64,000 nucleotides of DNA from CAVVJA01 sp963801715 (GTDB lineage: Bacteria > Actinomycetota > Actinomycetes > Mycobacteriales > Jatrophihabitantaceae), in assembly GCA_963801715.1 (NCBI GenBank), contig CAWDGB010000008.1:124001-188000 (forward strand), written 5' to 3'. Position numbers and translations under genes: made by a program. The notes under the pieces are model-generated. The model worked only from the letters and a program-made list of their open reading frames with translations, was not told the origin of the DNA and made no database searches. Shown here one piece after another: positions 36,567 to 44,927 of this stretch (position 1 is its first letter; each line of letters opens with the position of its first letter).

Positions 36567-37101
36567 CATCTCCCTCCGCCGACGTGGTCACACTGACACT
36601 CGCACCGGTGACGTGTGCGACAACGTCGCGACCAAACATCGGAGTTGCACAGCGGCCAGGCCAGGCATCCGTACACAACATCGCGACACGCTGCACGCCG
36701 TGCGCCGACCAGGCAGGCCCGATTCGGCGGTCCGGTAGCCCCGGCGATGTAGCTGGCGAAATGCGGTCCGCGCGCGCCGAGCCGTCGATCTGGTACAGCC
36801 AGTTGGCGTGGAGAAAACGCACGTTATTGATCCGGATCAACCGCTCGGTCGCGACCGCTGACCAGGGTCAAGGGACTATATTGCCGGCCGAATTGCCGGC
36901 CGAATTGCCGGCCGATGCGACCTATTAGCCGATGACGGCGGCGGACGTCGTTGCGGTGCAGACGCGGCAGGCCAACGTTTGCCCGCTCGGCTATTCGGTA
37001 GCCCAGCCAGGGGCGGAGCACCAATCCTCAGGCCGCGAGCACGCTGGCCGCAGGTTGCCTTACTCGCCCCGGGAAACGAACGAGCGCGGCAGCGCGCACG
37101 A
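36567..37101. other. Intergenic region with 12-bp tandem repeat
   Basis: No supported gene. It contains the three-copy ATTGCCGGCCGA tandem repeat and short frames without resemblance to known families. Confidence 0.4.
36880..36915. repeat. Three perfect copies of ATTGCCGGCCGA
   Basis: Units at 36880-36891, 36892-36903 and 36904-36915. Each contains the palindrome GCCGGC. It is a simple tandem array, possibly length-variable between strains. Confidence 0.85.
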
Positions 37102-37133
37102 CGCCCGGCCACACCACGAGGGGTGACCGGGCG
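37102..37133 (-). terminator. Hairpin terminator for the secreted-protein gene
   Basis: CGCCCGGCCACACC, loop ACGA, GGGGTGACCGGGCG: a 14-bp stem with two mismatches, 16 bases beyond the stop of the gene at 37150. Confidence 0.6.
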
Positions 37134-37149
37134 CGCTGGGTGCGACGGC

Positions 37150-37482
37150 TCAGGGCGTCTCGGGCGGCGGGTTGACCAGGAAGCCGGAGTGGCCGTTGCA
37201 GGAGTCGCCCGGCTGGAAGCCCGACGCCTTGCGCTCAGCCGGGGTCGCGCCGAACGCCTCCTTGCTGTGCCCCCAGTTCTGGGGCGGTGCTCCGCCGGGA
37301 CCGGGGAAGCCGGCACCGTCGCCGTCCTCCAGTCCGGAGAACGCACAGATGGAGTTGGCATGGGCCGGACCCTGGGTCGGCTTGCCGTTGCCGGTGATCT
37401 CGCCCGCCATCGCTGGTCCGGTGGACAGGATCAGGGCCGCGCCCGCCGCTGCGGTCGTGACCAGAACTGTTCTGATACGCAT
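37150..37482 (-). CDS. Small secreted protein of unknown function
   Basis: A 110-residue protein with a clear Sec signal peptide (MRIRTVLVTTAAAGAALILS then TGPAMA, cleavage before GEI). The mature part has two conserved Cys (NSICAFSGLED and PGDSCNGHSG), is Gly/Pro-rich and resembles actinobacterial secreted proteins known only as hypothetical. ATG 37482 follows GGGAAGGAACTCC, a strong ribosome site. A TTGACA lies 58-63 bases upstream, without a good -10. Single gene with its own terminator. Confidence 0.85.
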   Translation of the reverse strand: MRIRTVLVTTAAAGAALILSTGPAMAGEITGNGKPTQGPAHANSICAFSGLEDGDGAGFPGPGGAPPQNWGHSKEAFGATPAERKASGFQPGDSCNGHSGFLVNPPPETP

Positions 37483-38119
37483 GGAGTTCCTTCCCATTGG
37501 TTTGGGGGCGCCACCTTGGTACACAACTAGTCCGTCGCTTGTCAATTGCCGGAACCATTTGTAAAAGGAAAGGAATTGGTCCCTCAAGGGGGCAATTAGT
37601 TTTGATACAGCGGAATCGCCCCGGCATGCCCGAAGTCTCTGGGATGCCCCCCCTTTGGGTGAAGTGCCGAACTCACGGACGACTTGCAGACATTGTTGCG
37701 CGGCGGTTCACACCGACTTTCCTGGGGCCGACAGAATTTGGTTAAGAACGGATTTCGGCGGTTGAGGCGGACTCGGTGGGCAGGGTGGTGCATCGAAGAG
37801 CGCGCCGAATCGGCGTTACCGAGCGGCGTTACGCGGGGTTGATCCACCGCCGTGCCGCACACCGGGATCGGCGCTCGAGGCACGGCGGGTGCGAACGATG
37901 TTGATCTTCCCGGGTACCCAACGAGTACACAGGAGAACCGAAACGACCGTCGGCAGTCAACTCTGTCAACGCATGTAGGCCCCAAATACTGGCCCTCCAG
38001 CGATAGTCAGCACTCACCAATGCCCCGTGGCCCGTCGAGATCGAACAGGACGGCCGCGAAGACCCGGGAGCACAGCGTCGACGATGTCGCTGGTGACGGT
38101 GTGGCGGGCGGCGGCATCG
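37483..38119. other. Intergenic region, no gene recognised
   Basis: Upstream region of the secreted-protein gene, with a locally lower GC part near 37540-37620. No frame with a family pattern was seen. Confidence 0.4.
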
Positions 38120-38311
38120 TCAACGGCTGCGGTATCCGCCATCGATCGACAGGCTGATGCCAGTGATCATCGCGGCTTCGTCGTTGAGTAGGGACGCGAC
38201 GGAACCGGCGAGGTCGTGGCGGGTGGCCCACCCATGCAGCGACGTCTCGATCGCGGACACGCGGGTGATGGTATCCAGGGCCGCGTTGGACGAGCCGTCA
38301 TAGGCCGACAT
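38120..38311 (-). pseudogene. Short-chain dehydrogenase, internally deleted
   Basis: Only the C-terminal end of an SDR is left: ATRHDLAGSVASLLNDEAAM and ITGISLSIDGGYRSR, the strand and IDGG(Y/W) tail common to these enzymes. The frame starts ATG 38311, seven bases after the aldolase stop, so a normal operon start seems to be joined to the enzyme's end, with the Rossmann and catalytic parts deleted. Confidence 0.65.
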
Positions 38312-38317
38312 GAGTGG

Positions 38318-39043
38318 TTAGACGGATCCTCTTACGCGTTGGCGAGCCTGCTGGGCGAGTCTGGTCAGCGCAGGCATATCGCTGAACACGTTCACGAGCT
38401 GACACCCGGCGCCGACGTAGCGGTCGATCTCGGTGCCCATGGGGTCGTGAACGCCTACTGGCACATTTCCTGCCCGACATTCATTGAGGACATGGCCAAT
38501 CGCCGAATCGAACGTGCGGTCTGCGTGCGTGGGGTTGCAGCCGAGCGACAGGGACAGATCCGCCGGGCCGACATAGATGCCATCAATACCCGGTACGCCC
38601 AGAGTCCGTGGCAATGCCTGCATGGCATTTCTCGACTCGACCATGATGAAGCAGAGCGGGTCAGTGTTGTCGGCGTGCAGACGGCCGAGCGAGCGATCGC
38701 CTTCGGGTGGGTAGCGCACGGACCGGACGACTGCCGCCGCAGCGGCATCATCATCCACATTCGGCACGATGACACCCTGCGCCCCGAGGTCCAGGGCTCG
38801 CCCAACGTCCGCGAATGTCCCCGACCGGGTCCGCACGATGGGCGCAGCGCCTGTCAGGGCAATCGACGCGCACATTCCCGGAAGAAACGCCTCGGTGGCC
38901 GCGCCATGCTGCAGATCGATGACCACATAGTCGAACCCCGCCGATGCGACCGCACCGACCATGGAGACGTCAGCCGACGACGCCCATGCGCCAAATAAGG
39001 GCTCATGCCGACCAAGGCGCTCGCGGACCGTTGATGCAACCAA
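38318..39043 (-). CDS. HpcH/HpaI-family aldolase
   Basis: A 241-residue class II (metal-dependent) pyruvate aldolase: LFGAWASSADVSMVGAVASAGFDYVVIDLQHG (metal/substrate side), APIVRTRSG, GAQGVIVPNVDDDAAAAAVV, FIMVESRNAMQALP (metal-binding Glu) and GIDGIYVGPADLSLSLG. Relatives cleave 4-hydroxy-2-oxo acids to pyruvate and an aldehyde. The start is TTG 39043 with GGAG upstream. The truncated SDR follows immediately, suggesting a former two-gene catabolic unit. Confidence 0.9.
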   Translation of the reverse strand: MVASTVRERLGRHEPLFGAWASSADVSMVGAVASAGFDYVVIDLQHGAATEAFLPGMCASIALTGAAPIVRTRSGTFADVGRALDLGAQGVIVPNVDDDAAAAAVVRSVRYPPEGDRSLGRLHADNTDPLCFIMVESRNAMQALPRTLGVPGIDGIYVGPADLSLSLGCNPTHADRTFDSAIGHVLNECRAGNVPVGVHDPMGTEIDRYVGAGCQLVNVFSDMPALTRLAQQARQRVRGSV

Positions 39044-39243
39044 TTGGCAATCTCCAACCGGACGACTAGGCCATCATCCGCGACCGTACGTCTCTTCCTG
39101 GTCCGGATGCATCCTGCCACTCCGCATTCAGCGCGCCGCGGCGCGTTGCGCTGACGGCTGCTCGCCGAAATCTCGGCGACTAAGCGCGGCCGAGCGGACG
39201 TCGCCAAACCGCTCGGCGCCGAGACTGGCCCAGACTGGGTGTC

Positions 39244-39705
39244 ATGGATCGTGACCGCGACGATGCCGGGCGCCCGCATAACGCGCGTCCCCGTGACGGA
39301 CTCGGGCGGCCGCTGGCCTATGGCGCAAACGGAGTTCCGCGCCAACCCGAGGGCCAGGTGCGGACTCCCGAGCAGACGCTGCACGAGGCGCAGCGATTAT
39401 TCGACGCCGGGCGTCCGTTTCATGCCCACGAGGTGTTCGAAGATGCGTGGAAGGCAGCACGCGAGGCCGACGAGGCTGGCTTGTGGAAGGGTCTTGCCCA
39501 GCTTGCGGTTGGCTGTACCCACCTGGCGCGCGGCAACGCGGAAGGCGCCGACCGGCTGCTTCGTCGGGCGGCCGAAGCGTTGGCGCCATATGCCAGCACG
39601 GCACCGTACGACATCGACATCGCCCAGTTACGAGCGTGGGCCCAGCAACCGCAACATCGAACCATGCCCCGTCTGCGGAGGTCCCCAAATGACCCACCCC
39701 GTTAA
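39244..39705 (+). CDS. DUF309 family protein
   Basis: A 153-residue protein with the DUF309 helical core: TPEQTLHEAQRLFDAGRPFHAHEVFEDAWKAARE, GLWKGLAQLAVGCTHLARGNAEGADRLLRRAAEAL. The family is widespread and uncharacterised; the HAHEVFEDAW motif is its hallmark. The first 40 residues are Arg/Pro-rich and the true start could be later. Confidence 0.85.
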   Translation: MDRDRDDAGRPHNARPRDGLGRPLAYGANGVPRQPEGQVRTPEQTLHEAQRLFDAGRPFHAHEVFEDAWKAAREADEAGLWKGLAQLAVGCTHLARGNAEGADRLLRRAAEALAPYASTAPYDIDIAQLRAWAQQPQHRTMPRLRRSPNDPPR

Positions 39706-39843
39706 GCAACGTCTTGTCCTCCGCCTTGCCGAGGCTCGCGACGCCGTCGGGCCAGCAGGCCAACGCTGCCCGCGCGGTCCTCGGCGCAGGCCGAAGCGAT
39801 GTGCGCCTACAAACGGCTCCGCAGCATCGAGGGAGGTGCCGTG

Positions 39844-40410
39844 ATGGTCGCCGCCGACGACTACCGGTTCGGCGCGGACACGGGCCGCCTGCTGATCCGT
39901 ACCTATCGCGTGGGCCTCGGCTCGCGGGCCGGGCACGACCTGACCATCGAGGCGACGATATGGCAGGGAACTGCACAGATTGGCGCGGATCCGGCTGCTT
40001 CCTCCGTCGCGCTGATTGTCGACACCGACTCGTTCGAGGTACGCGAAGGGCGCCGCGGTATCAAGCCACTCACCGACGCCGACCGCGCCGGGATTCGCAA
40101 GACGATCCGGGAGTTGCTCGACACGGCCCGCTACCCGGCGATCACTTTCGGCTCGATCGCGCTGCATGAAACACAGCGAGAGCTGTGGGTCGACGGACAA
40201 CTCACCATTCGTGACGCCACCCATCCCGTCAGGGTGCGCGGCAGCATCGAGGAAGCCTCTCGCGATCCCCGCCTGCGAGCCACCGCCCAAGTGGTGCAGA
40301 GCCAGTGGGGCATCAAGCCGTACTCGGCATTTCTCGGCGCGTTGAAGTTACGCGACGCTGTCGACATCGACGTCGAGGCCACCCTTGTGCCGACCGGGCA
40401 ATCCGGCTAG
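39844..40410 (+). CDS. YceI family lipid-binding protein
   Basis: A 188-residue lipocalin-like YceI domain: YRFGADTGRLLIRTYRVGLGSRAGHDLTIEA, SVALIVDTDSFEVREGR, RYPAITFGSIALHETQRELWVDGQLTIRDATHPVRV and a terminal LKLRDAVDIDVEATL. Relatives bind isoprenoids. There is no signal peptide, so this form is cytoplasmic. ATG 39844 has GGGAGG 7 bases upstream. Confidence 0.9.
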   Translation: MVAADDYRFGADTGRLLIRTYRVGLGSRAGHDLTIEATIWQGTAQIGADPAASSVALIVDTDSFEVREGRRGIKPLTDADRAGIRKTIRELLDTARYPAITFGSIALHETQRELWVDGQLTIRDATHPVRVRGSIEEASRDPRLRATAQVVQSQWGIKPYSAFLGALKLRDAVDIDVEATLVPTGQSG

Positions 40411-40487
40411 CAGCGCCGGCAAGTCGCCGTTTGGCGACTGCGGCGCGGCACCGTAGTTATGTCGATATTCGCTGCTTGACTGCGCAT

Positions 40488-41156
40488 GTGAGCGTTCCCG
40501 CCTCCCGGGCCTCATCCGCGCCCGCTCATGTGCGACGGGCGTGGCAGGTGCTCTTTGTCATGGTTGTTGTTGGCATTCCCGTGGGAATAGCGACCGGCCT
40601 TTTCGCCGGATGGGGTTACGCGCCGGTCGTCGGTTGGACCGCGGCTGCGTTGACGTTCTGCTTACTCACGTGGGTGTCTACGAGAGGCCGCGATGCAGCT
40701 GAAACCGCAGCTATGGCGGCCCGCGATGACCCATCACCAACGGTGACAGAGCTTCTCATTCTGATGGCGAACCTCGCGAGCCTAGCCGCGGTCGCCTATG
40801 TGCTGGTACGGGCCAGCTCGGCGCACGGAGCGAGACAAGCAATTCTGGCTGCATTGGCTGTCGTCAGTGTGGCGGTTTCCTGGACGCTCGTGCATGCCCT
40901 GTATATGTTGCGATACGCGGTGTTGTATTACTCCGGCTCCGTCGGAGGCATTGACTTCAATCAAGACGAATTGCCGAAGTTCGTGGACTTCGCCTACATG
41001 GCATTTACGATCGGCATGACCTACCAAGTATCGGATACCACCCTGCGGAGCAGTCAAATTCGGCTGACAGCCTTCCGGCACGGTTTGCAAGCGTTCGTCT
41101 TCGGCTCGATGATCTTGGCGACGATGGTCAACCTCGTGGCCGGACTGGCTCGCTAG
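40488..41156 (+). CDS. DUF1345 family membrane protein
   Basis: A 222-residue integral membrane protein with five or more helices: VLFVMVVVGIPVGIATGLFAG, VVGWTAAALTFCLLTWVST, ELLILMANLASLAAVAYVLV, AVVSVAVSWTLVHALYMLRYA, and the family motif YYSGSVGGIDFNQDELPKFVDFAYMAFTIGMTYQVSDT. Function unknown. GTG 40488 start. A copy of the dispersed palindrome follows the stop. Confidence 0.9.
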   Translation: MSVPASRASSAPAHVRRAWQVLFVMVVVGIPVGIATGLFAGWGYAPVVGWTAAALTFCLLTWVSTRGRDAAETAAMAARDDPSPTVTELLILMANLASLAAVAYVLVRASSAHGARQAILAALAVVSVAVSWTLVHALYMLRYAVLYYSGSVGGIDFNQDELPKFVDFAYMAFTIGMTYQVSDTTLRSSQIRLTAFRHGLQAFVFGSMILATMVNLVAGLAR

Positions 41157-41179
41157 TGTCCCGCCGCCCGAACCATCGA

Positions 41180-41224
41180 TGATCTTGGACTTATCGTCGT
41201 TCTATAGCGATAAGTCCAAGATCA
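41180..41224. repeat. Dispersed palindrome, copy 4 (perfect)
   Basis: TGATCTTGGACTTATCG at 41180-41196 and CGATAAGTCCAAGATCA at 41208-41224 are perfect inverse complements, 17 bp each, loop of 11. CGAC follows the right arm as in copies 1 and 3. It lies between the DUF1345 stop and the SRPBCC gene. Confidence 0.85.
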
Positions 41225-41254
41225 CGACGCGAACGCCATGAAGGAAGGCAAGCC

Positions 41255-41701
41255 ATGACGACACCGACCGACATCGACCGTGCCGCCCCCGTAATCGCCG
41301 ACCACGACATCGACATCAACGCGCCGCTCGATACGGTGTGGTCCCTGCACATGCGGGTGAACGCGTGGCCTAGCTGGAACCAGGAGATGACCGACGCCAG
41401 CCTGGAGGGCCCGTTCGAGGCCGGCAACTCGTTCACGTGGACCAGCTACGGCTTCACCGTCACGTCGACCATCTACGAGGTCGACGACCACTCCCGCACC
41501 CTGTGGGGTGGCGTGGGGCAGGGCATCACGGGCATCCACGAGTGGCGCTTCGAGCCGACCGCCGAAGGTGTTCACGTGACCACTTCCGAGTGCTTCGCCG
41601 GAGACCCGGTCGATGCCGACACCGCAGGGATGCAGACCCTCCTCGACAACTCGCTAGTCGCGTGGCTCGGCAGGCTGAGGACCGAAGCCGAGCGTCACTG
41701 A
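41255..41701 (+). CDS. SRPBCC family protein (polyketide cyclase/dehydrase-like)
   Basis: A 148-residue START/Bet v1-fold protein: ADHDIDINAPLDTVWSLHMRVNAWPSWNQEM, FEAGNSFTWTSYGFTVTSTIYEVD, GIHEWRFEPTAEGVHVTTSECF and a long C-terminal helix. It would hold a hydrophobic small ligand; function unknown. ATG 41255 follows AAGGAAGGCAAGCC, a good ribosome site. Confidence 0.88.
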   Translation: MTTPTDIDRAAPVIADHDIDINAPLDTVWSLHMRVNAWPSWNQEMTDASLEGPFEAGNSFTWTSYGFTVTSTIYEVDDHSRTLWGGVGQGITGIHEWRFEPTAEGVHVTTSECFAGDPVDADTAGMQTLLDNSLVAWLGRLRTEAERH

Positions 41702-41790
41702 CGAAACGGTCTCCCTGGGTTGGCTCGCGTCGCCTCCGCGAGACCGTCCTCGTACCCGTGCGGGACCGACAGCGTCAAGCAGCGCGTCGA

Positions 41791-42186
41791 TCACGGCGGG
41801 GGGCCAGGTAGCACGGCGATCGCGTCGATCGAGATAAGCAGGCCGCGCGGCAACCGGACGTTGGCCGGCGCCGACCGAGCCGGCGGCGGGTCCGGCATGT
41901 GCCGGGCATAGATATCGTTGAGTCGGCTGAAGTCCTCGACGTCGGCATAGAAAATCGTCGTCTTGACCACGTCGGCCATGGTCGCGCCTGCCGATGCCAG
42001 CACGGCTGCGAGGTTGCGGAGGGCTTGTTCGGTCTGGGCCTCAATGCCGTCCGGGGCGGCGCCGGTCGCAGGGTCGATGCCTGCCATGCCCGAGCAGAAC
42101 ACGAGGCCACCGGCGACGATCGCCTGGCTGTACGGGCCAAGAGCCGCCGGCGCCTGGTCGGTGGACACTGCTTGTCGGTTGGTCAT
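41791..42186 (-). CDS. RidA family protein (enamine/imine deaminase-like)
   Basis: A 131-residue trimeric RidA/YjgF fold: APAALGPYSQAIVAGGLVFCSGMAGIDPATG, IEAQTEQALRNLAAVLASAGATMADVVKTTIFYADVEDFSRLNDIYARH and a terminal VRLPRGLLISIDAIAV. The usual Arg in the R-x-x-V-E... segment is replaced (NVRLPRG), so deaminase activity is likely but not certain. ATG 42186 has AGGAG upstream. Confidence 0.9.
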   Translation of the reverse strand: MTNRQAVSTDQAPAALGPYSQAIVAGGLVFCSGMAGIDPATGAAPDGIEAQTEQALRNLAAVLASAGATMADVVKTTIFYADVEDFSRLNDIYARHMPDPPPARSAPANVRLPRGLLISIDAIAVLPGPPP

Positions 42187-42401
42187 CACTGCTCCTGTCG
42201 TGTGGTCCGCGTCCATTCTGGTGTGCGCGAAGCCACCCAAGCCTGAGCGGGCAGGCCAGGCCGACGATCACGTCGCGTTCGGGCGTGACTACTGACCGAA
42301 CGAGGCCTGTTGGAGTGCTGAGTCGGCACGTATGGTGCAGTCGGTGTATGAGGCCGCCCAGACGTCAGAGGAGCCGCAAGGCTTTGACACGGGGGTCAGT
42401 G

Positions 42402-42581
42402 ATGACGACCAGCGGGACGAACGAGCCCAAAGCAATCAGCGAAGCTAGCACCGAGACATGGCGGGAAACCGTCTCTCTTGCCCGACGAGAGCGGAGGCAG
42501 CGCGGCGAACGGTATTCGGCACGTCACCGTTCGGCGCCGGCTGACCCGGGATCGCAGGACACGACCCGGCGGAGCGCCTGA
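42402..42581 (+). CDS. Small hypothetical ORF (59 aa)
   Basis: ATG 42402 after ACGGGGGTCAGTG; highly charged, no hydrophobic core (MTTSGTNEPKAISEASTETW, RERRQRGERYSARHRS). It may be a small basic protein or chance. It lies 107 bases before the ATPase gene. Confidence 0.25.
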   Translation: MTTSGTNEPKAISEASTETWRETVSLARRERRQRGERYSARHRSAPADPGSQDTTRRSA

Positions 42582-42688
42582 CGCGACAGGGCACTCGCGG
42601 CCCGCATTCCGTTTGGCCAGGCACGACGCAGGAGTGCCCACGGTCGTAGGGGTCCAAGGGTCGGCGACCGCAGCAACCCGATCACGAC

Positions 42689-44842
42689 GTGGCCGCGGCG
42701 GGGGTCACGCGTGGTAGAGCTACCGCGATCCAGGACTGGTACGGGCCGCCCGTGCTGGCGCGTACCCGAGACCGGGTCGAAACTGGGCTGGTGACGGCGA
42801 CCAGCCTGGGTGACGTCATCGATTTGGCGCGGCGGCGCAGCTTTGTCGGCCGCCGGTCCGAGTTGCGGTCGTTCGACGATGCGCTCGCCGGGCTTTCCCC
42901 GCGGCGGGTCCTGTTCGTGCACGGCCCAGGCGGCATCGGCAAGACCACGCTGGTGCACGAGATGCGCGCCCGGGCGCGCGGCGCGGGGCGAACCACGATA
43001 CTGCTGGACGGGCGGGAGATCGATCCGTCACCGGACGGGTTCACCGAGGCCGTCGATGCCGCGAATGCCGCCCAGCGCGCAGGCACGGACGGTGAGGACA
43101 GCGGGACGGTTCTCCTGATCGACGGGTACGAGCAACTCGCCGCGATCGACAGCTGGCTTCGCCAGGATCTGGTGCCGTCCCGGCCGGCCGACGACGTCGT
43201 GGTCCTCGCCGGCCGCGAGCCACCGGCCGTCGCGTGGCGAACGGACCCCGGCTGGCGCCAGCTGGTCGCGATCCATCCCCTCGACCACCTCGACGACGCC
43301 GACAGCGCGGACCTGCTCGCTCGCGCCGGCATCACTCCGCCGAACCGGCAACGGCTGCTGGAGCTGGGTAGGGGCCACCCGCTGGCGCTGGCGCTGCTGG
43401 CCGACGTCGCTTCGAGCGGTACGGTTCCGGACCGGCTCGCCGACCTACCCGATCTGATCTCCGTTCTGCTCGAGTCACTTCTGCGTGATGCGCCCTCCGA
43501 GGCCCATACCGTCGGCCTGGCCACCTGCGCACGGGCCTGGCTGACCACGGAGGACCTGTTGCGGAAAACGGTCGGCGCGGACGCGCCGGAGGTATGGGGG
43601 TGGCTCCGGCGCCGGCCATTCGTGGTTTGCGGGCCGACCGGATTGATGCCGCACGATCTCACCCGCGATGTCCTGGACGCGGAGTTCGAGCGCCGTTCAC
43701 CGGAGCGGTACCGATCGCTGCACCGAGTCATCCACGATCACGTAGTCGCTGGTATCCGCGCGACGACCGGCTTGGATCGTCAGCTGCTCGCTCAGCAACT
43801 GGCGTACCTGCACCGGCGCAGTCCGCTCACCGCCGCCTACTACGCGCTGCGGACGAAGGGCTCGGCGGCCGTGGTGCCGGCCCGGCCGGAGGAGTACGCC
43901 CAGCTGGTGTCGACCATCGAGCATGGGCAGGGCAGCGGCAGCGCTGCGATTGCCGAGCGCTGGTTCGCCGACCAGCCCGACCGAACCAGCGTGGTACGCA
44001 CCGAGGAAGGCGTCGCTGGATTCGCGTACCACATCTTCTGCCCGTCCGGCTCGACGATGGAGGACCGCGACCCCGTCGTCCGCGCCGTCCTCGACTATGT
44101 GGTGCGCACCGCACCGACCCGGCCCGGCGAGCGGGTCGACATCACCCGGTTTGTCGCCGGAGTACACGAGTATCAGCGCGACATGTATGCGGTGCTGGCC
44201 GGCACTGTGTCGTCGATCATCGATTGGTGCACCGAGCCGCTCGCCTGGTCGTTCGTGACCGTCATCGACGCGGTGTACTGGGGCCCGTTCTTCGACTACC
44301 TCGGTTTCCGACCGGTGCTCGAGGTCGACGACGCCGACAACCTCCACTACGTCGTGTACGGCAATGACTGGCGGCGCTTTCCGGTCGATGCCTGGCTCGA
44401 TCTGATGAACGAGCGCGAGCACAGCGGCGGTACCGGGCCACCGCCCGACTCGGCGCTGCGCCCACCGCCGATTTCCCGGGTGACATTCGGCGAAGCGGTA
44501 CGGTCGGCGCTCCAGCACCTCAACCGCATCGACCGGCTGGCCAGCAGTGCGCTCGTCGGGACGGCACTCGGCGCCAACGCCGCCGAGCTGCGCGCCAGCG
44601 TCGCGGCGGCCATCGAACAACTCGCCGGCGAGCCGAAGGGTGACCAGCTCTGGTCGGTGCTCAACCGGACATTCGTCCGCGCCGCACCCACCCAGGAAGC
44701 CGCGGCCGAGGTCCTCGGGCTGCCGTTCAGCACCTACCGCCGGCACTTGGCCAGGGCGATCGACGAGGTGACCGAGGCGCTGTGGTCGCTGGAGATCGGC
44801 ACAGCCCGCCGGCCCGAGCCCACCGACACACCGAGCAAATGA
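42689..44842 (+). CDS. Large ATPase regulator (STAND/AAA type) with C-terminal HTH-like tail
   Basis: A 717-residue protein. After a short N-terminal arm, SFVGRRSELRSFDDALAG leads to Walker A HGPGGIGKTTL (about residue 75), Walker B GTVLLIDGYEQL (about 148), a sensor region VVLAGREPPAVAW, and a winged-helix-like LLARAGITPPNRQRLLELGRGHPLALALL. The middle has no recognised domain. The C terminus (QEAAAEVLGLPFSTYRRHLARAIDEVTEALW) looks like a sigma-factor/LuxR-type HTH. Such proteins are signal-responsive activators. The next genes, FAD oxidoreductase and hydrolase, are the likely targets. GTG 42689 or a later GTG 42791 are possible starts. Confidence 0.8.
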   Translation: MAAAGVTRGRATAIQDWYGPPVLARTRDRVETGLVTATSLGDVIDLARRRSFVGRRSELRSFDDALAGLSPRRVLFVHGPGGIGKTTLVHEMRARARGAGRTTILLDGREIDPSPDGFTEAVDAANAAQRAGTDGEDSGTVLLIDGYEQLAAIDSWLRQDLVPSRPADDVVVLAGREPPAVAWRTDPGWRQLVAIHPLDHLDDADSADLLARAGITPPNRQRLLELGRGHPLALALLADVASSGTVPDRLADLPDLISVLLESLLRDAPSEAHTVGLATCARAWLTTEDLLRKTVGADAPEVWGWLRRRPFVVCGPTGLMPHDLTRDVLDAEFERRSPERYRSLHRVIHDHVVAGIRATTGLDRQLLAQQLAYLHRRSPLTAAYYALRTKGSAAVVPARPEEYAQLVSTIEHGQGSGSAAIAERWFADQPDRTSVVRTEEGVAGFAYHIFCPSGSTMEDRDPVVRAVLDYVVRTAPTRPGERVDITRFVAGVHEYQRDMYAVLAGTVSSIIDWCTEPLAWSFVTVIDAVYWGPFFDYLGFRPVLEVDDADNLHYVVYGNDWRRFPVDAWLDLMNEREHSGGTGPPPDSALRPPPISRVTFGEAVRSALQHLNRIDRLASSALVGTALGANAAELRASVAAAIEQLAGEPKGDQLWSVLNRTFVRAAPTQEAAAEVLGLPFSTYRRHLARAIDEVTEALWSLEIGTARRPEPTDTPSK

Positions 44843-44927
44843 GCAGCCTTTGACCACCAACTGACCTGGAAAGTGAGCAGCCCCCTGGCCGACCCTGCAC
44901 CCATCGGTTCGTAGGTGGAGGTGCGAT

